In this document: positions 1-10,668 of the stretch, in pieces
How the letters are laid out: each line of letters begins with the position of its first letter
How positions within the stretch are numbered: the stretch's first letter is position 1
Assembly (NCBI GenBank): GCA_030737875.1
Contig: CM060912.1
Coordinates: 121,658,993 to 121,722,992, forward strand
DNA from: Allium sativum
Lineage: Eukaryota > Streptophyta > Magnoliopsida > Asparagales > Amaryllidaceae
Reading direction: 5' to 3'
Length of the DNA: 64,000 nt
Position numbers and translations under genes: made by a program
The notes under the pieces: generated by a model
Told to the model about the DNA's origin: nothing
Database searches by the model: none
The model's input: the letters and a program-made list of their open reading frames with translations, nothing else

Positions 1-1879
1 CTTCAGTAAGGTTCGTTAATCCCGACTAGTAGAATCAAAATTCAAAAGAAGATTAAAGAATAAATTCAAGGAGTTTATCTTTGATAAAATTAATGGCAAC
101 CTTTCCCTATGAATGTGAAATTTAGAAACTAACTGTCGGTTAGCCAAGCAGAATGGTTTTCTGGATATTGATCTGATGTTGGTTTCGGCCTTCGGGGTTA
201 ATATTTGGGGAATCATTCTCTTGATTAATTTACGGTTAGTGACTGATGAATTGGAATGAGGCGTATGTTGTATTTGTGTAACACTTATTTAAAATATACG
301 CGAGTTATTCGGGAAGACCGGGTTTATCCCATTCTGAATAACTGATACGACGATAAGTCGAAGATGAAGACGATGGTCGAAGACTGGAGGTCTTCACGTT
401 GTTTGGGTGATTACTGATGATCTTGATTGGGCTGTACACCCAAGAAGTTGGAAACAGTTGGTGGTCGTCCAGACGTACTTGGAGATCGACGGATATGCGA
501 GGAAAGTGCCTCCGGTTTCGTTTAGACCCAGAACGGACTTGTAAATGGACTGTGTGTCTGACATTGGATTTCATTTTGTGTGACTGATATCGGTTGCATA
601 GAGTGGTTTGCCTGTGTGGCATGCTAAGATGCAAATAATCAAGGCTTCTGTTGAAAAGCAAAGTCTTGTGGTGATGATCAAAGCACAGCCTGTGTGGCAC
701 AGCTTTGTGTAACGTGAATTCGCGAGCTTCGCACCCCGTTTGTGAACCAAAAACGGGAGAGGACCTCAGGGAGGGCATGCGTTTCTTTCTAGCTAGGGTG
801 GTGTCAGTGACCTACCAGCCCTGACATTTATATACTTTTCACCTGTGTGGTTGTTGCTGTTGCGAGGCGCCTCGGTTTGATCGGACGATCTGGGTCCGAT
901 GGAGTCATTCGTTGGCTCATTTACGCCCCCAAACGGCGGGGAAACGTAGTGTTCAGGCATAATAATCCACATTGGTAGACCGACCCTGACAATCTAAAGG
1001 GTTGATGCGTTCTGATCCTGAGGCTCGGGCTAGAGTGTCTCGAATCGGTTGAGGACTATCTTTTGCCTCGGTTCACAGATGGAAATCCAACTTCCAAATG
1101 CGTGATTTTGCGGTTTTAATTGTAGAACTAGTATGGCGACATGATATATGGTACCCATGCCGCCTATGATTGATACTTATGATTTGAAGTTGTTTTATAC
1201 ACTATGCACTTATAATAGTATCAAATGATTTGTTTTAAACGTATCAAGCATTCTTTGGCTGTTATAAGGGAAAACTCTATCCCCCGGCTTGCGTTGCATT
1301 GTGTGATAGGACCTGGGTCTTATAACAGCTTCATTTTTCTTTATTTAGCATTGTGCTGTTTGTTGTATGCACTGGTATTCTTGGGAGGAAACCCGTTCCG
1401 TGTTATACGGCGTGGTCCCTTGATTTACCGAACTTTAAAATAAAGATAAATAACTGTTTTAGTTCTCACACCAGTCACATGACTGACCTGGAGTTTATTG
1501 TTTTAACCTAATCTCTGGGTGCCCTTATTTTGACACAGGCAGCTAGTAGTTTTGGTTTTGCAGATTTATATTCACAGGATCCTGGTTTACAGCTGGAACG
1601 GTATCCGGAAAGCTTTGTATCCGTATATCTCTTCTAGTTGTGTATTGTATTATTTTCCGCTGCGATGTATTTAAATGTAATTTAAATCTCTGATATTTCT
1701 GTGTAATATTCATTTATACTCTGTATATTCTTGTAATCTGATGCATTGTTGTGATATACAATGAAATGTTCTTCCGTCTGCGTTCTGTTTTGTCGTGTTC
1801 TCAAAACGAACGGGCGTTTCGAACGGTCTGGGTCGGTTTAGCGACTGGTTCGGACCGAGCGAAATTCCTTTTCATCACA
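1..1879 (+). mobile_element. Element A, 5' LTR (3' portion, cut by window edge)
   Basis: Base 1 aligns with base 7083 and the match continues to the LTR end (1879 with 8960). By eye it differs from the 3' LTR at only about 1-2% of sites, so A is the youngest paired-LTR element here. It ends in ...ATCACA and is followed two bases later by a primer-binding site, which fixes orientation and boundary. It contains the candidate acceptor TTTTGGTTTTGCAG (AG at 1562-1563) and AATAAA at 1439-1444. A 72-codon frame (1225-1443) is sense-oriented but differs by non-synonymous changes from its 3' LTR twin and is frameshifted in B, so I do not call it a gene. Confidence 0.93.
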
Positions 1880-1881
1880 TT

Positions 1882-1893
1882 TGGTATCAGAGC
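1882..1893 (+). other. Element A primer-binding site
   Basis: TGGTATCAGAGC lies two bases after the LTR terminus CA. It is the perfect 12-base plant primer-binding site complementary to the 3' end of initiator tRNA-Met, used to start minus-strand synthesis. Confidence 0.95.
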
Positions 1894-2903
1894 TTTGGTT
1901 TACAAAGCTTAGAGAACAAGACATATTAGAACCATACGAAAGAATTCATCAGATATTGGATTAGCAATATCCAATGAGAATGACTCGTTAGAGATGGGAT
2001 CAGTAGTATCCTAGAACGAGTGTGAAGAGTATATTTTTAAAGTGAAAACAAATTTTGTTTTGAAAATCTAAATCAATTATTCGTATTTGATTATTTATTT
2101 ATATTGATTTGGACAGTCCAGTATATAAAGATTTTGCATATACGCCTTGCAAACGTGTATTTGAAATTTTAATATACTGGATAGATATAGAATTACACTC
2201 GAATCGCCCGGAGATGATTTTGATGATGGAGCTCCATCATTAGAATTCATGTTCGAGTAACAAAGGTGGACTTTCTATATATTTCCTATTGAACTGGTGT
2301 GAGAACCAAAATTAGATAGGACCTATTGTTGTGATTTGGCATCAAAAATCTGATTTTTGACTATGTATCAAAGTTATGAATTTCAAAAGCTAATCAACTA
2401 AGGGATTGATGTTTGTGTTGTTTGATTATTGTTTGAATAATTAAAATTTGAACCATTTAGTTCATTTGAATCAAATAATGAATTATATTAAAAATTTATC
2501 GCATTTGCTTGCATATACATGTACTTACATTGAACAGGTCATAGCAAGGAGGCTAGAGCAGAGAATAAAATTTGTTTGCCCGACAAATAGGTACATGTTT
2601 ATCATAATTTACTGTTTTGTTTGGGTAATGATGATTTTATGAGCCTATTGGCTAGCCGCTTGGCTTTTTCTTTTTCTTTTTGAGATCAGAAGGCCTATAT
2701 GGCAATTTCGGGATTTTCCCGTGGCTCCCGGTGCAAGGGAGGTTATGGTGAAAATTTTCGAAAATTTAGGGTGTTAGCCAAATTTTTGAAGAATTTGAAA
2801 ATTCTCAGAAACTGAAAAGTTGGAGAATGAAAGCCAGATCGAACGTAGAGTTGATTAATCAAACCACTTTCGACTTTGTTCCTTTTCGGGGACGAAAAGT
2901 TTT

Positions 2904-2915
2904 AAGTGGGGGAGA
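2904..2915 (+). other. Element A polypurine tract
   Basis: AAGTGGGGGAGA sits just before the LTR start TGTAACAACCCG, preceded by the conserved TTTTCGGGGACGAAAAG context that recurs before the LTRs of C, E, F and G. It primes plus-strand synthesis. The context is familiar from plant Gypsy elements, but without protein the lineage is not proven. Confidence 0.92.
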
Positions 2916-3815
2916 TTGTAACAACCCGAAAATCTGGGCCAGTTTAAATTTTTTTATTTTGGCGATTTTAGCGAATTTTGATTATTTAAAATAGATTATT
3001 TTAAATAATATCGACGAGAAATTTATTTTGAATATAATTCGGCGTATATATTATATACGTCGTCGTTAGAATATAAATAATTATATATAATTATAAATAG
3101 AATTGAAAATGGCGCGGTAGTTCGATAATTCGATTTCAAACTTCAATTGAATGTACCGGGTGCAAAACAATCCGGATTTTAGTGAAACCAAAAACATTAG
3201 GATCTATTTGATAATATCTTTCCAACGAATCCGAAAAATCAAGATTTCATAGCGGGAATCAAAAGATATGTCCAGTTGAAAATTCTGAATAGTCGCTATG
3301 GAATTCAGGCCCTTAAAATGGGAATTTTGCAAATGACCTCGGATTTCGACGAAACCACTTTTGTTGGGTCCGTGATGTCAAGTTATTGTTAGATTCCAAA
3401 TTTCATAATTTTTCGAATCAATATGTGAGCGTGGCAAAGGAAAACGCGTTTGACCAGTTTCAGTTGATTTTAATCGACTGGAAAATGGCCATTTTTCCAA
3501 CGGTCTCAGAATTCGACGAAATTGGTTTTGTTAGGACCGTATCGTTAATACGAAGCCAGAAAATATTTTTCTGGAATTTTTTGAGTTAGTATGTGACCCC
3601 GGTAATTTGAAATGTACGTTTAAAATTCAATATAGTGATTTAAATGTAAATTCAACAGAAACTGATCGAGACGATCGAATCAGCCTACGATACATATCCC
3701 ATTGTGTTCGGAATGGGGGTAATTAGCTAGGGACGACAGTCGGTGGTTCTCGTTTCGAGGTCGAATTTAAAAGTTGCTTTTTGAAATTAAAAATAATAAA
3801 ATAAATAAATATATT

Positions 3816-3823
3816 TATATAAT
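3816..3823 (+). promoter_or_regulatory. LTR A TATA-like box
   Basis: TATATAAT lies about 15 bases before a CCCTCTCTCTTCC run and the CT-rich leader. Position and order match the TATA/leader pairs in LTRs C, D, E and F. The core is embedded in AT-rich sequence, so its exact limits are uncertain. Confidence 0.5.
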
Positions 3824-3829
3824 CCTTTT

Positions 3830-4272
3830 GCCCTCTCTCTTCCTTCACAAAATCAAACCGGTCAAAATTAAAAACCGCTCCCCCTTTCCTCAGAGAAACC
3901 CTGTCATCCCCGTTTCCTCCCTCCTATCGCCTGCGCTCCGCCACCACCACTGTCGCGCCACCTCCCCCGCCTCGCCAGACTACCGTCGCGCCACATTCTC
4001 CTCTCTCTCCTCTCCCCGTTCAAAACCCACGCCCCAGAACCCCACGTCGATTCGAAATAGCCGTCGCCGCCCCTCCCTGGCAACATCGCCGCCCTCTCCT
4101 CTTCTCGATCCCCTCCTTCTTCCTTTCCCCGTCTCCCTCCTCTCGCTCCAGTCTCCTCTCTCTTCTTCCAAATCAACCGCAACCTCCAACCCAATTCCAC
4201 CGCCAGCGTCCATCCGCCTCCCCCCACGACCACCAACACTCCAGCGCCTCCATTCTACCCCCCCCATTCGCT
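3830..4272 (+). other. LTR A CT-rich leader (putative untranslated exon)
   Basis: A pyrimidine-rich, GC-richer block in AT-rich surroundings, ending at a perfect splice donor. A 183-codon frame runs through it, but its Pro/Ser-rich translation reflects composition. I read it as a transcribed leader. Confidence 0.5.
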
Positions 4273-4278
4273 GTAAGT
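4273..4278 (+). promoter_or_regulatory. Candidate splice donor, LTR A
   Basis: TTCGCT|GTAAGT matches the plant donor consensus and the reverse-strand copy in LTR B (18282-18287). The paired acceptor would be at 8643-8644, giving a 4.37-kb intron inside the LTR. Confidence 0.5.
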
Positions 4279-4372
4279 TCTCCTTTGTTTTTATTTATTT
4301 ATTTTTGTTTTATTTTAATTTGTAAAATCTATTTATTGTATAAAGTTCAGAGATTTTATATATAGAGCTAGG

Positions 4373-4373
<1 letters not shown>

Positions 4374-4424
<51 letters not shown>
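4374..4424. repeat. (AT)n microsatellite
   Basis: About 51 bases of uninterrupted TA/AT repeat just after the splice donor of LTR A. Confidence 0.98.
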
Positions 4425-4427
<3 letters not shown>

Positions 4428-4439
4428 TGATTTTAAAGT

Positions 4440-4660
4440 AAAAAGAGAATTTTTATTGCAGAAAGATTGTATTGTTTATAAAGTGAAAAGATCAGATTTT
4501 TGAAAATGAAAAAAATCTTATTTTTCTAAACGAAAAGATCATATTTTTGTAAACGAAAAGCGACGATTTTTATATATTGAATAGCGAAGTAAAAATTCGA
4601 TTTTTATATATTGAATAATAAGGTAAAAATTTGATTTTTACATATATAGTGGCTACGGGC
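4440..4660 (+). repeat. A-rich/T-rich short hairpin cluster in LTR A
   Basis: Successive short inverted repeats of the form AAAAA...TTTTT with 3-5 base loops, for example AAAGATCAGATTTTT and GTAAAAATTCGATTTTTA. The same position in LTRs B and C carries longer versions of this array. Confidence 0.7.
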
Positions 4661-5679
4661 AACGAAAGCGACAAAAAGGCGAGAATGGCGATGATTTCTC
4701 TAAATGAAGAGTCGTGGTATTGGATAGCTATTGGTGAGAACTTCTCACCTTTCAATTTGATTTTTCTAGTTATATATATATACTAGGATGCAGACGGTGT
4801 TTAGTAGCACCCGACACCCGTCATCCACAGACCATGGATGGCTTGTTTGTTTAATTGTTTGGTTGTGTAGTTGGTTAGATTATTTGGTTTGAATTGAATT
4901 GTTTGGTGAAATGAAATTGATTGGATTGATGTGTGAATGGCGTGGGCCTTCACTAGACCGGGGATAAGGCTAGGCCTTGTCCCGTTTCTAGTATCGTGCC
5001 GTTATGCCGCCGAAATTTTCTAAAAATAAGTTAGAAAAATAAAGATAACATTTTATTTAATAAATGAACCGAATAGAATATTCATAGGTTGAATAAAATA
5101 GTTTGATCGTTAAAAATATAATTTTTAACGTGAATGTGAATAAATAAATATTCATTTACAAACCGGACGGTTTGTTTATGTACACCTATCTGAAGGACAT
5201 TGATTGGGACGATAAATTTTACACATCGCCCAACTGCACAAATAAAAATCTGTGTTTGATTGCTTGAAACCCCACACGGGTATTGGGATGATATTTGACG
5301 TACACTAATCCCAATTGTTTAGTTGTATGTCGATCGATTGATTGACAGACTGTTATAAGCGTTGAATATTTATATTTGATGCTTATACAGTGTAGAATGC
5401 ACTTTGGATGATGGTTGATTATTCATCGTTGTTGAAATATACATGTGTTGTAGAAAATCCATATAATTAACATTATATGGTAATGGATTGGGCCTCATTC
5501 CAGTTTTAAAATAGAAATATTTGAAAAAGAAATATTTGAAATAGAATATTTAAAAATAAGAATATATGAAGCCGTATTGATTAGATTGACGCCATTTTGA
5601 CGTGAACGATATTTATATCGATTTTATTCATTTTATAATGAATATCGAAAGTGATTTCAAAATCTGATATTTTGAAAAG

Positions 5680-5870
5680 GAAATTGAATATAAATGAATT
5701 CGAATTGAAATTGAATTGAGTTGAAAACGAACTGAAATTGAATTAAAAATCAATTTGAATTGAAATCAATTTGAAATGAATTTAAATTGGAATATTCAAT
5801 TTTGATTTGAAATTGAATATGAAGTTGAAACCGTTTTGAAAATGAATTTAAAACTATTTATATAATTCGT
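5680..5870 (+). repeat. Degenerate GAATTGAAATT tandem repeat, LTR A
   Basis: Repeated variants of GAATTGAAATT/GAATTTAAATT. The corresponding part of LTR B (16430-16620) is an ordered tandem array on the reverse strand. Confidence 0.75.
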
Positions 5871-5895
5871 TTTGGATTGAAATCGACGAAGTATA

Positions 5896-5962
5896 TATTA
5901 TATATATTATATATATAATATAATGGCCTGAATAGAACGCGCCGCGCCGCGGCAGTTCGCGA
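5896..5962 (+). repeat. AT palindrome abutting a GC-rich box
   Basis: A TATATTATATATATTATA-type palindrome is followed by CGCGCCGCGCCGCGG. The pair is recognisable in B (16235-16300), C 3' LTR (46455-46520) and C 5' LTR (60475-60530), and degraded in H near 21265. Confidence 0.7.
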
Positions 5963-6600
5963 ATTTCGACCATTGACTTCGAATGGCTATTGCGGGAGAT
6001 CCGACCGTCGGATTCTTCTAAAACCGGAACCGTTGGGTTCGTTTCGAAAAGAGCTTTCTAACGAATATTAGAAATTAGAAATCTAACGGTTGGATTTGGA
6101 ATTATGTCCAAATCAAATTTGAAAAAGGTCGTTGTAAGTGCAGTTCGATAGCCATTGATGGAAATCGACTGTACGGGCCTTGATAAAATTATTAAAAATA
6201 GTAATAATTTGTGTAAAATCATAAGAAATGATTTAGAAAGAATTGGGATGAAAACTCCATATTTTAAAAGATAAAAATAGATTTTTATCGAAATGGACTA
6301 GTTTTGAACTAGAATTAAAAATTCTCTTTATTTTAAATAAATAAATTGAATTTGAAAAGGGTTTTGAAAATAACCAGAATTTCCAATAATTGCATTGGAA
6401 TGGATTTGAATCGAAATTGTCTTCGGAATATTTCGACGTTGGATTTCGTGATTATACAGAGGTTGTTATGGAAATTTGAAAGATATAGATATATATATTG
6501 TTATTTCCAATACGATATTTGTTGGTCGTAGAATTTGATATTGAATATAAGCCGATATATTTTCTATTCAGAGCCTTGTATTTAATATCAAATGTGATTT

Positions 6601-6851
6601 GGGTTTGTCGTGAATGGTGTCTTCATTAACACGGTTCTTAAGCCCAGTTGAGAAAAGATTAAATCTTTTTATTTAGATTTAATGAAGTGTACCAATTAAA
6701 TGATATTTAATTGGAATTGAATTGATGTTGATTTTTGGGTTTATCGTGGACAGTGTTTTAAATAACACTCGTTCTTTAACCCGATAATTAATGGAATGTG
6801 ATTTTGGGTTTATCGTGAACTGTGTTTTAAATGACACTGATTCTTTAACCC
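6601..6851 (+). repeat. Three 45-46 bp hairpin modules, LTR A
   Basis: Modules at 6601-6645, 6737-6782 and 6806-6851 begin GGGTTTRTCGTG and end AACCC or AGCCC. Outer arms GGGTT/AACCC can pair, as can inner arms AGTGTT/AACACT (perfect in the second copy). Each has a TCGTGAA-like segment and an A/T-rich apical loop. Confidence 0.8.
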
Positions 6852-8629
6852 AGTTAAAGATTAAAACTAAGTGGAGTTTTAATGAATCTTTAATTAGATT
6901 GAAATAATCGAGAATGGAGTATCACCAGTTTTACTACATGCGATAGTTAAATCTTTAATTAGATTTGAACGTGAAATGGTAATTGAATTTACCGATAACA
7001 CCGTGGTGTTAGATATGAAGTATTACCAGTTTTACTTCATGGGATGAATAGGTTGGGATTGGGGAATTAAAACAAATGATTACTTCAGTAAGGTTCGTTA
7101 ATCCCGACTAGTAGAATCAAAATTCAAAAGAAGATTAAAGAATAAATTCAAGGAGTTTATCTTTGATAAAATTAATGGGAACCTTTCCCTATGAATGTGA
7201 AATTTAGAAACTAATTGTCGGTTAGCCAAGCAGAATGGTTTTCTGGATATTGATCTGATGTTGGTTTCGGCCTTCGGGGTTAATATTTGGGGAATTGTTC
7301 TCTTGATTAATTTACGGTTAGTGACTGATGAATTGGAATGAGGCGTATGTTGTATTTGTGTAACACTTATTTAAAATATACGCGAGTTATTCGGGAAGAC
7401 CGGGTTTATCCTATTCTGAATAACTGATACGACGATAAGTCGAAGATGAAGACGATGGTCGAAGATCAAAGGTCTTCACGTCATTTGGGTGATTACTGAT
7501 GATCTTGATTGGGCTGTACACCCAAGAAGATGGAAACAGTTGGTGGTCGTCCAGACGTACTTGGAGATCGACGGATATGCGAGGAAAGTGCCTCCGGTTT
7601 CGTTCAAACCCAGAACGGACTTGTAAATGGACTGTGTGTCTGACATTGGATTTCATTTTGTGTGTCTGATATCGGTTGCATAGAGTGGTTTGCCTGTGTG
7701 GCATGCTAAGATGCAAATAATCAAGGCTTCTGTTGAAAAGCAAAGTCTTGTGGTGATGATCAAAGCACAGCCTATGTGGCACAACTTTGTGTAACGTGAA
7801 TTCGCGAGCTTCGCACCCCGGTTGTGAACCAAAAACGGGAGAGGACCTCAGGGAGGGCATGCGTTTCTTTCTAGCTAGGGTGGTGTCAGTGACCTACCAG
7901 CCCTGACATTTATATACTTTTCACCTGTGTGGTTGTTGCTGTTGCGAGGCGTCTCGGTTTGATCGGACGATCCGGGTCCGATGGAGTCATTCGTTGGCTC
8001 ATTTACGCCCCAAAGGGCGTAGAAACGTAGTGTTCAGGCATAATAATCCACATCGGTGGACCGGCCCTGACGATCTAAAGGGTTGATGCGTTCTGATCCT
8101 GAGGCTCGGGCTAGAGTGTCTCGAATCGGTTGAGGACTATCTTTTGCCTCGGTTCACAGATGGAAATCCAACTTCCAAATACGTGATTTTGCGGTTTTAA
8201 TTGTAGAACTTGTATGGCAACATGATATATGGTACCCATGCCGCCTATGATTGATACTTATGATTTGAAGTTGTTTTATACACTATGCACTTATAATAGT
8301 ATCAAATGATTTGTTTTAAACGTATCAAGCATTCTTTGGCTGTTATAAGGGAAAACCCTATCCCCCGGCTTGTGTTGCATTGTGTGATAGGACCTGGGTC
8401 TTATAACAACTTCATTTTTCTTTATTTAGCATTGCGCGGTTTGTTGTATGCACTGGTATTCTTGGGAGGAAACCCGTTCCGTGTTATACGGCGTAGTCCC
8501 TTGATTTACCGAACTTTAAAATAAAGATAAATAACTGTTTTAGTTCTCACACCAGTCACATGACTGACCTGGAGTTTATTGTTTTAACCTAAACTCTGGG
8601 TGCCCTTATTTTGACACGGGCAGCTAGTA

Positions 8630-8644
8630 GTTTTGGTTTTGCAG
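8630..8644 (+). promoter_or_regulatory. Candidate splice acceptor, LTR A
   Basis: A pyrimidine/T-rich tract with TTTTGGTTTTGCAG, followed by ATTTATATTCACAG. It is identical at 1563 in the 5' LTR and, reversed, at 13559, 44014 and 57459 in B and C. Confidence 0.45.
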
Positions 8645-8960
8645 ATTTATATTCACAGGATCCTGGTTTACAGCTGGAACGGTATCCGAAAAGCTTTGTA
8701 TCCGTATATCTCTTCTAGTTGTGTATTGTATTATTTTCCGCTGCGATGTATTTAAATGTAATTTAAATCTCTGATATTTCTGTGTAATATTCATTTATAC
8801 TCTGTATATTCTTGTAATCTGATGCATTGTTGTGATATACAATGAAATGTTCTTCCGTCTGCGTTCTGTTTTGTCGTGTTCTCAAAACGATCAGGCGTTT
8901 CGAACGGTCTGGGTCGGTTTAGCGACTGGTTCGGACCGAGCGAAATTTCTTTTCGTCACA

Positions 8961-9072
8961 GTATCTGAATGTTAGAATTAGGTTTTGTGAATTGTTTGGA
9001 ATAATATACATTGTGGTTGACATGCATGCATACTTACTTAATTTATATGTGTGTACACTATTTAGATTAATC

Positions 9073-9125
<53 letters not shown>

Positions 9126-10655
9126 TGATTCTCATTTATTTTTGTGTGTTTTATATATTGCAATGGCATGTGCTTCACTTCAGAGCTCGCTTTGCACTAA
9201 AATGCTAAATAATAAGTTAACTTTCTTGTAACATTAAATAAGGTACGTATCTCAAATTACATATTATACTTGGGTATATATATGTTGTTCCCCTGGTTTG
9301 GGATGCCTCATCACTAAGATGAGATGTATATTGTTATATAATATAAATTGTAAAAAAATTTGATCAAGTCACGCAAAGAGGAGGATGCCGAAATTGTCCA
9401 TAATTTTGGGTGATAGAAATTTTTTGAGTTTTAAAAATTGTATAATTCTAATTCTTTGTTTCTCTCACTCGCATTTCCTCTTCTCTCCTTTTGGATCCAT
9501 TCTTCTCCTCTGTCCTCTCTTGACTCTCCCATCTTTTCCAATGTGGTCTACGTTCGCTTTTACTCCTTCCAGCAGTTGTTCCTTCAATTGCTTCGCCTCT
9601 CCGATTCGTTGAGCAGTCATGCTTTAGATCTTCATTTTTTGTCTATTGTGTTTGCCATGACTTATTCGGATCCAGTTTTCTTGTCAGTGAGTCTTCGCTT
9701 TCGCGACACCTCCCCAGTCCTCCTATGATTTTGTCTGTGAGTCAGGTTAAAAAGAAGCTCCGAAAGGCAGGCCCTCTTAGGGTTATCGATCGTTCAAACG
9801 ATGTGTTGGAGACTTTTTGTTTGCTTATTGATTTGTATGCAAGGTTAGTAGGGGTTTTCTGACTGTGTGTTGGTAGTAATAGCTTGTTGTCTTTTTAAAA
9901 TCTAGTGTCTGTATTTGTTTTGTCGTAAACGGACTTGGACAATTTCTTGTTGTGTCTGTTGTTGGCATGTTTGGGTGCTCGTTTGGGCGATTTACTAGGT
10001 GTTAGCCTTTGTTGTTGGTTGTTTGGTGTAAGTCATGCTGGTAATTGTCTGAGGTAATTTTTAGAATGCAAGCTCGTCAGTGGGGCAATGCATGCAACTG
10101 GTGTTTGTGAGTTTACCGGTGGTGAGTGTAGGATGCCTGGTTGGTGTTTGGATGTGGTGTGATTTGTTGTCCACCTTGTTGCAACCTGGTTGAGCTTGGC
10201 ATGAGTGGAGGAAGTGACTGTTAACAACATGGCTTGGTGTTTGTGCAGCACTTTGTTGTGGCCATGGTCTACTTGCAAGTTGTTTGTCTTTTGTTATTGG
10301 GATTGTAAACACTTTTGTGTAATGTGACTGCTTTTTCAACTGATGTGAGTTATGTATTTTCTATTTTTCTAGCTAGGTTCTCACACTTTACGGTGTTAAG
10401 GCTACGAAATTTATGTAGCAGATAAGTAATCCTTTATCTCTTGTACTATCTTGTACTCATTGTTTGTTTTAATGGGAAAAGTATTAGGAAACACTTTAAA
10501 AACAAGTTGACATTGCCTAAAAAAATCCTATAACTTATATTCTTTCTAATAAGTTAAAAATTAAATGGAAGATGTATACATAGAAGTATTTTGTGTAATT
10601 ATACGTACATAAGTATCATACTTGATGCCTTTCCTTTTCAAGGACGAACAATTTT
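8961..10655. other. Unclassified relic DNA, no supported gene
   Basis: It begins with the 3' flank of A and carries an (AT)n tract at 9077-9122. A CT-rich stretch at about 9450-9730 resembles the LTR leaders seen elsewhere, and GTGAGT follows soon after, so this may be a decayed LTR of the element whose polypurine tract lies at 10656. Its 75- and 96-codon frames are low-complexity shadows of the pyrimidine-rich tract. Confidence 0.5.
9077..9122. repeat. (AT)n microsatellite
   Basis: About 46 bases of perfect AT repeat. Confidence 0.98.
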
Positions 10656-10668
10656 AAGTGGTGGAGAG
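10656..10668 (+). other. Relic element G polypurine tract
   Basis: AAGTGGTGGAGAG, preceded by CCTTTTCAAGGACGAACAATTTT, is a mutated version of the A context CCTTTTCGGGGACGAAAAGTTTT. It directly precedes an LTR start. Confidence 0.8.

Larger units (their letters stand above)
1880..2916 (+). mobile_element. Element A internal domain, non-coding
   Basis: Only 1037 bp separate the two LTRs. The longest forward frame is 64 codons (2448-2642), with no gag, protease, RT, RNase H or integrase motif. Bases 2660-2760 resemble the C interior (56280-56400, reversed) and, notably, LTR D (50450-50550, reversed). The domain keeps only the cis signals (primer-binding site, polypurine tract), so the element is non-autonomous. 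Confidence 0.9.
2917..8960 (+). mobile_element. Element A, complete 6.04-kb 3' LTR
   Basis: The LTR begins TGTAACAACCCG directly after the polypurine tract and ends ...TTCGTCACA, matching the 5' LTR end. At 6044 bp it is very long and nearly six times the interior. Order: about 0.9 kb upstream region, TATA-like box 3816-3823, CT-rich leader to 4272, donor GTAAGT 4273-4278, AT microsatellite, short hairpins 4440-4660, AT palindrome and GC-rich box 5896-5962, three 45-46 bp hairpin modules 6601-6851, acceptor AG at 8643-8644. The 3' flank 8961-8965 is GTATC; its 5' partner is outside the window. No real coding sequence. Confidence 0.93.

Noticed and set aside
305..778. 157-codon minus-strand frame in the A 5' LTR, with a 149-codon twin at 7411-7860
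   Set aside because: It is antisense to the element. The homologous stretch in B (from 14336) hits a stop after about 50 codons and in C (from 58230) is frameshifted, so the frame is not conserved. The twin exists because the A LTRs are nearly identical.
1225..1443. 72-codon sense frame near the A LTR end, repeated at 8306-8524
   Set aside because: The two copies differ by non-synonymous changes; B is frameshifted midway and C lacks the start. No recognised motif.
3774..4325. 183-codon frame and antisense frames in the LTR A leader
   Set aside because: Pro/Ser-rich or Gly/Arg-rich translations are direct products of CT-rich composition, and the frame runs across the splice donor into AT-rich DNA.
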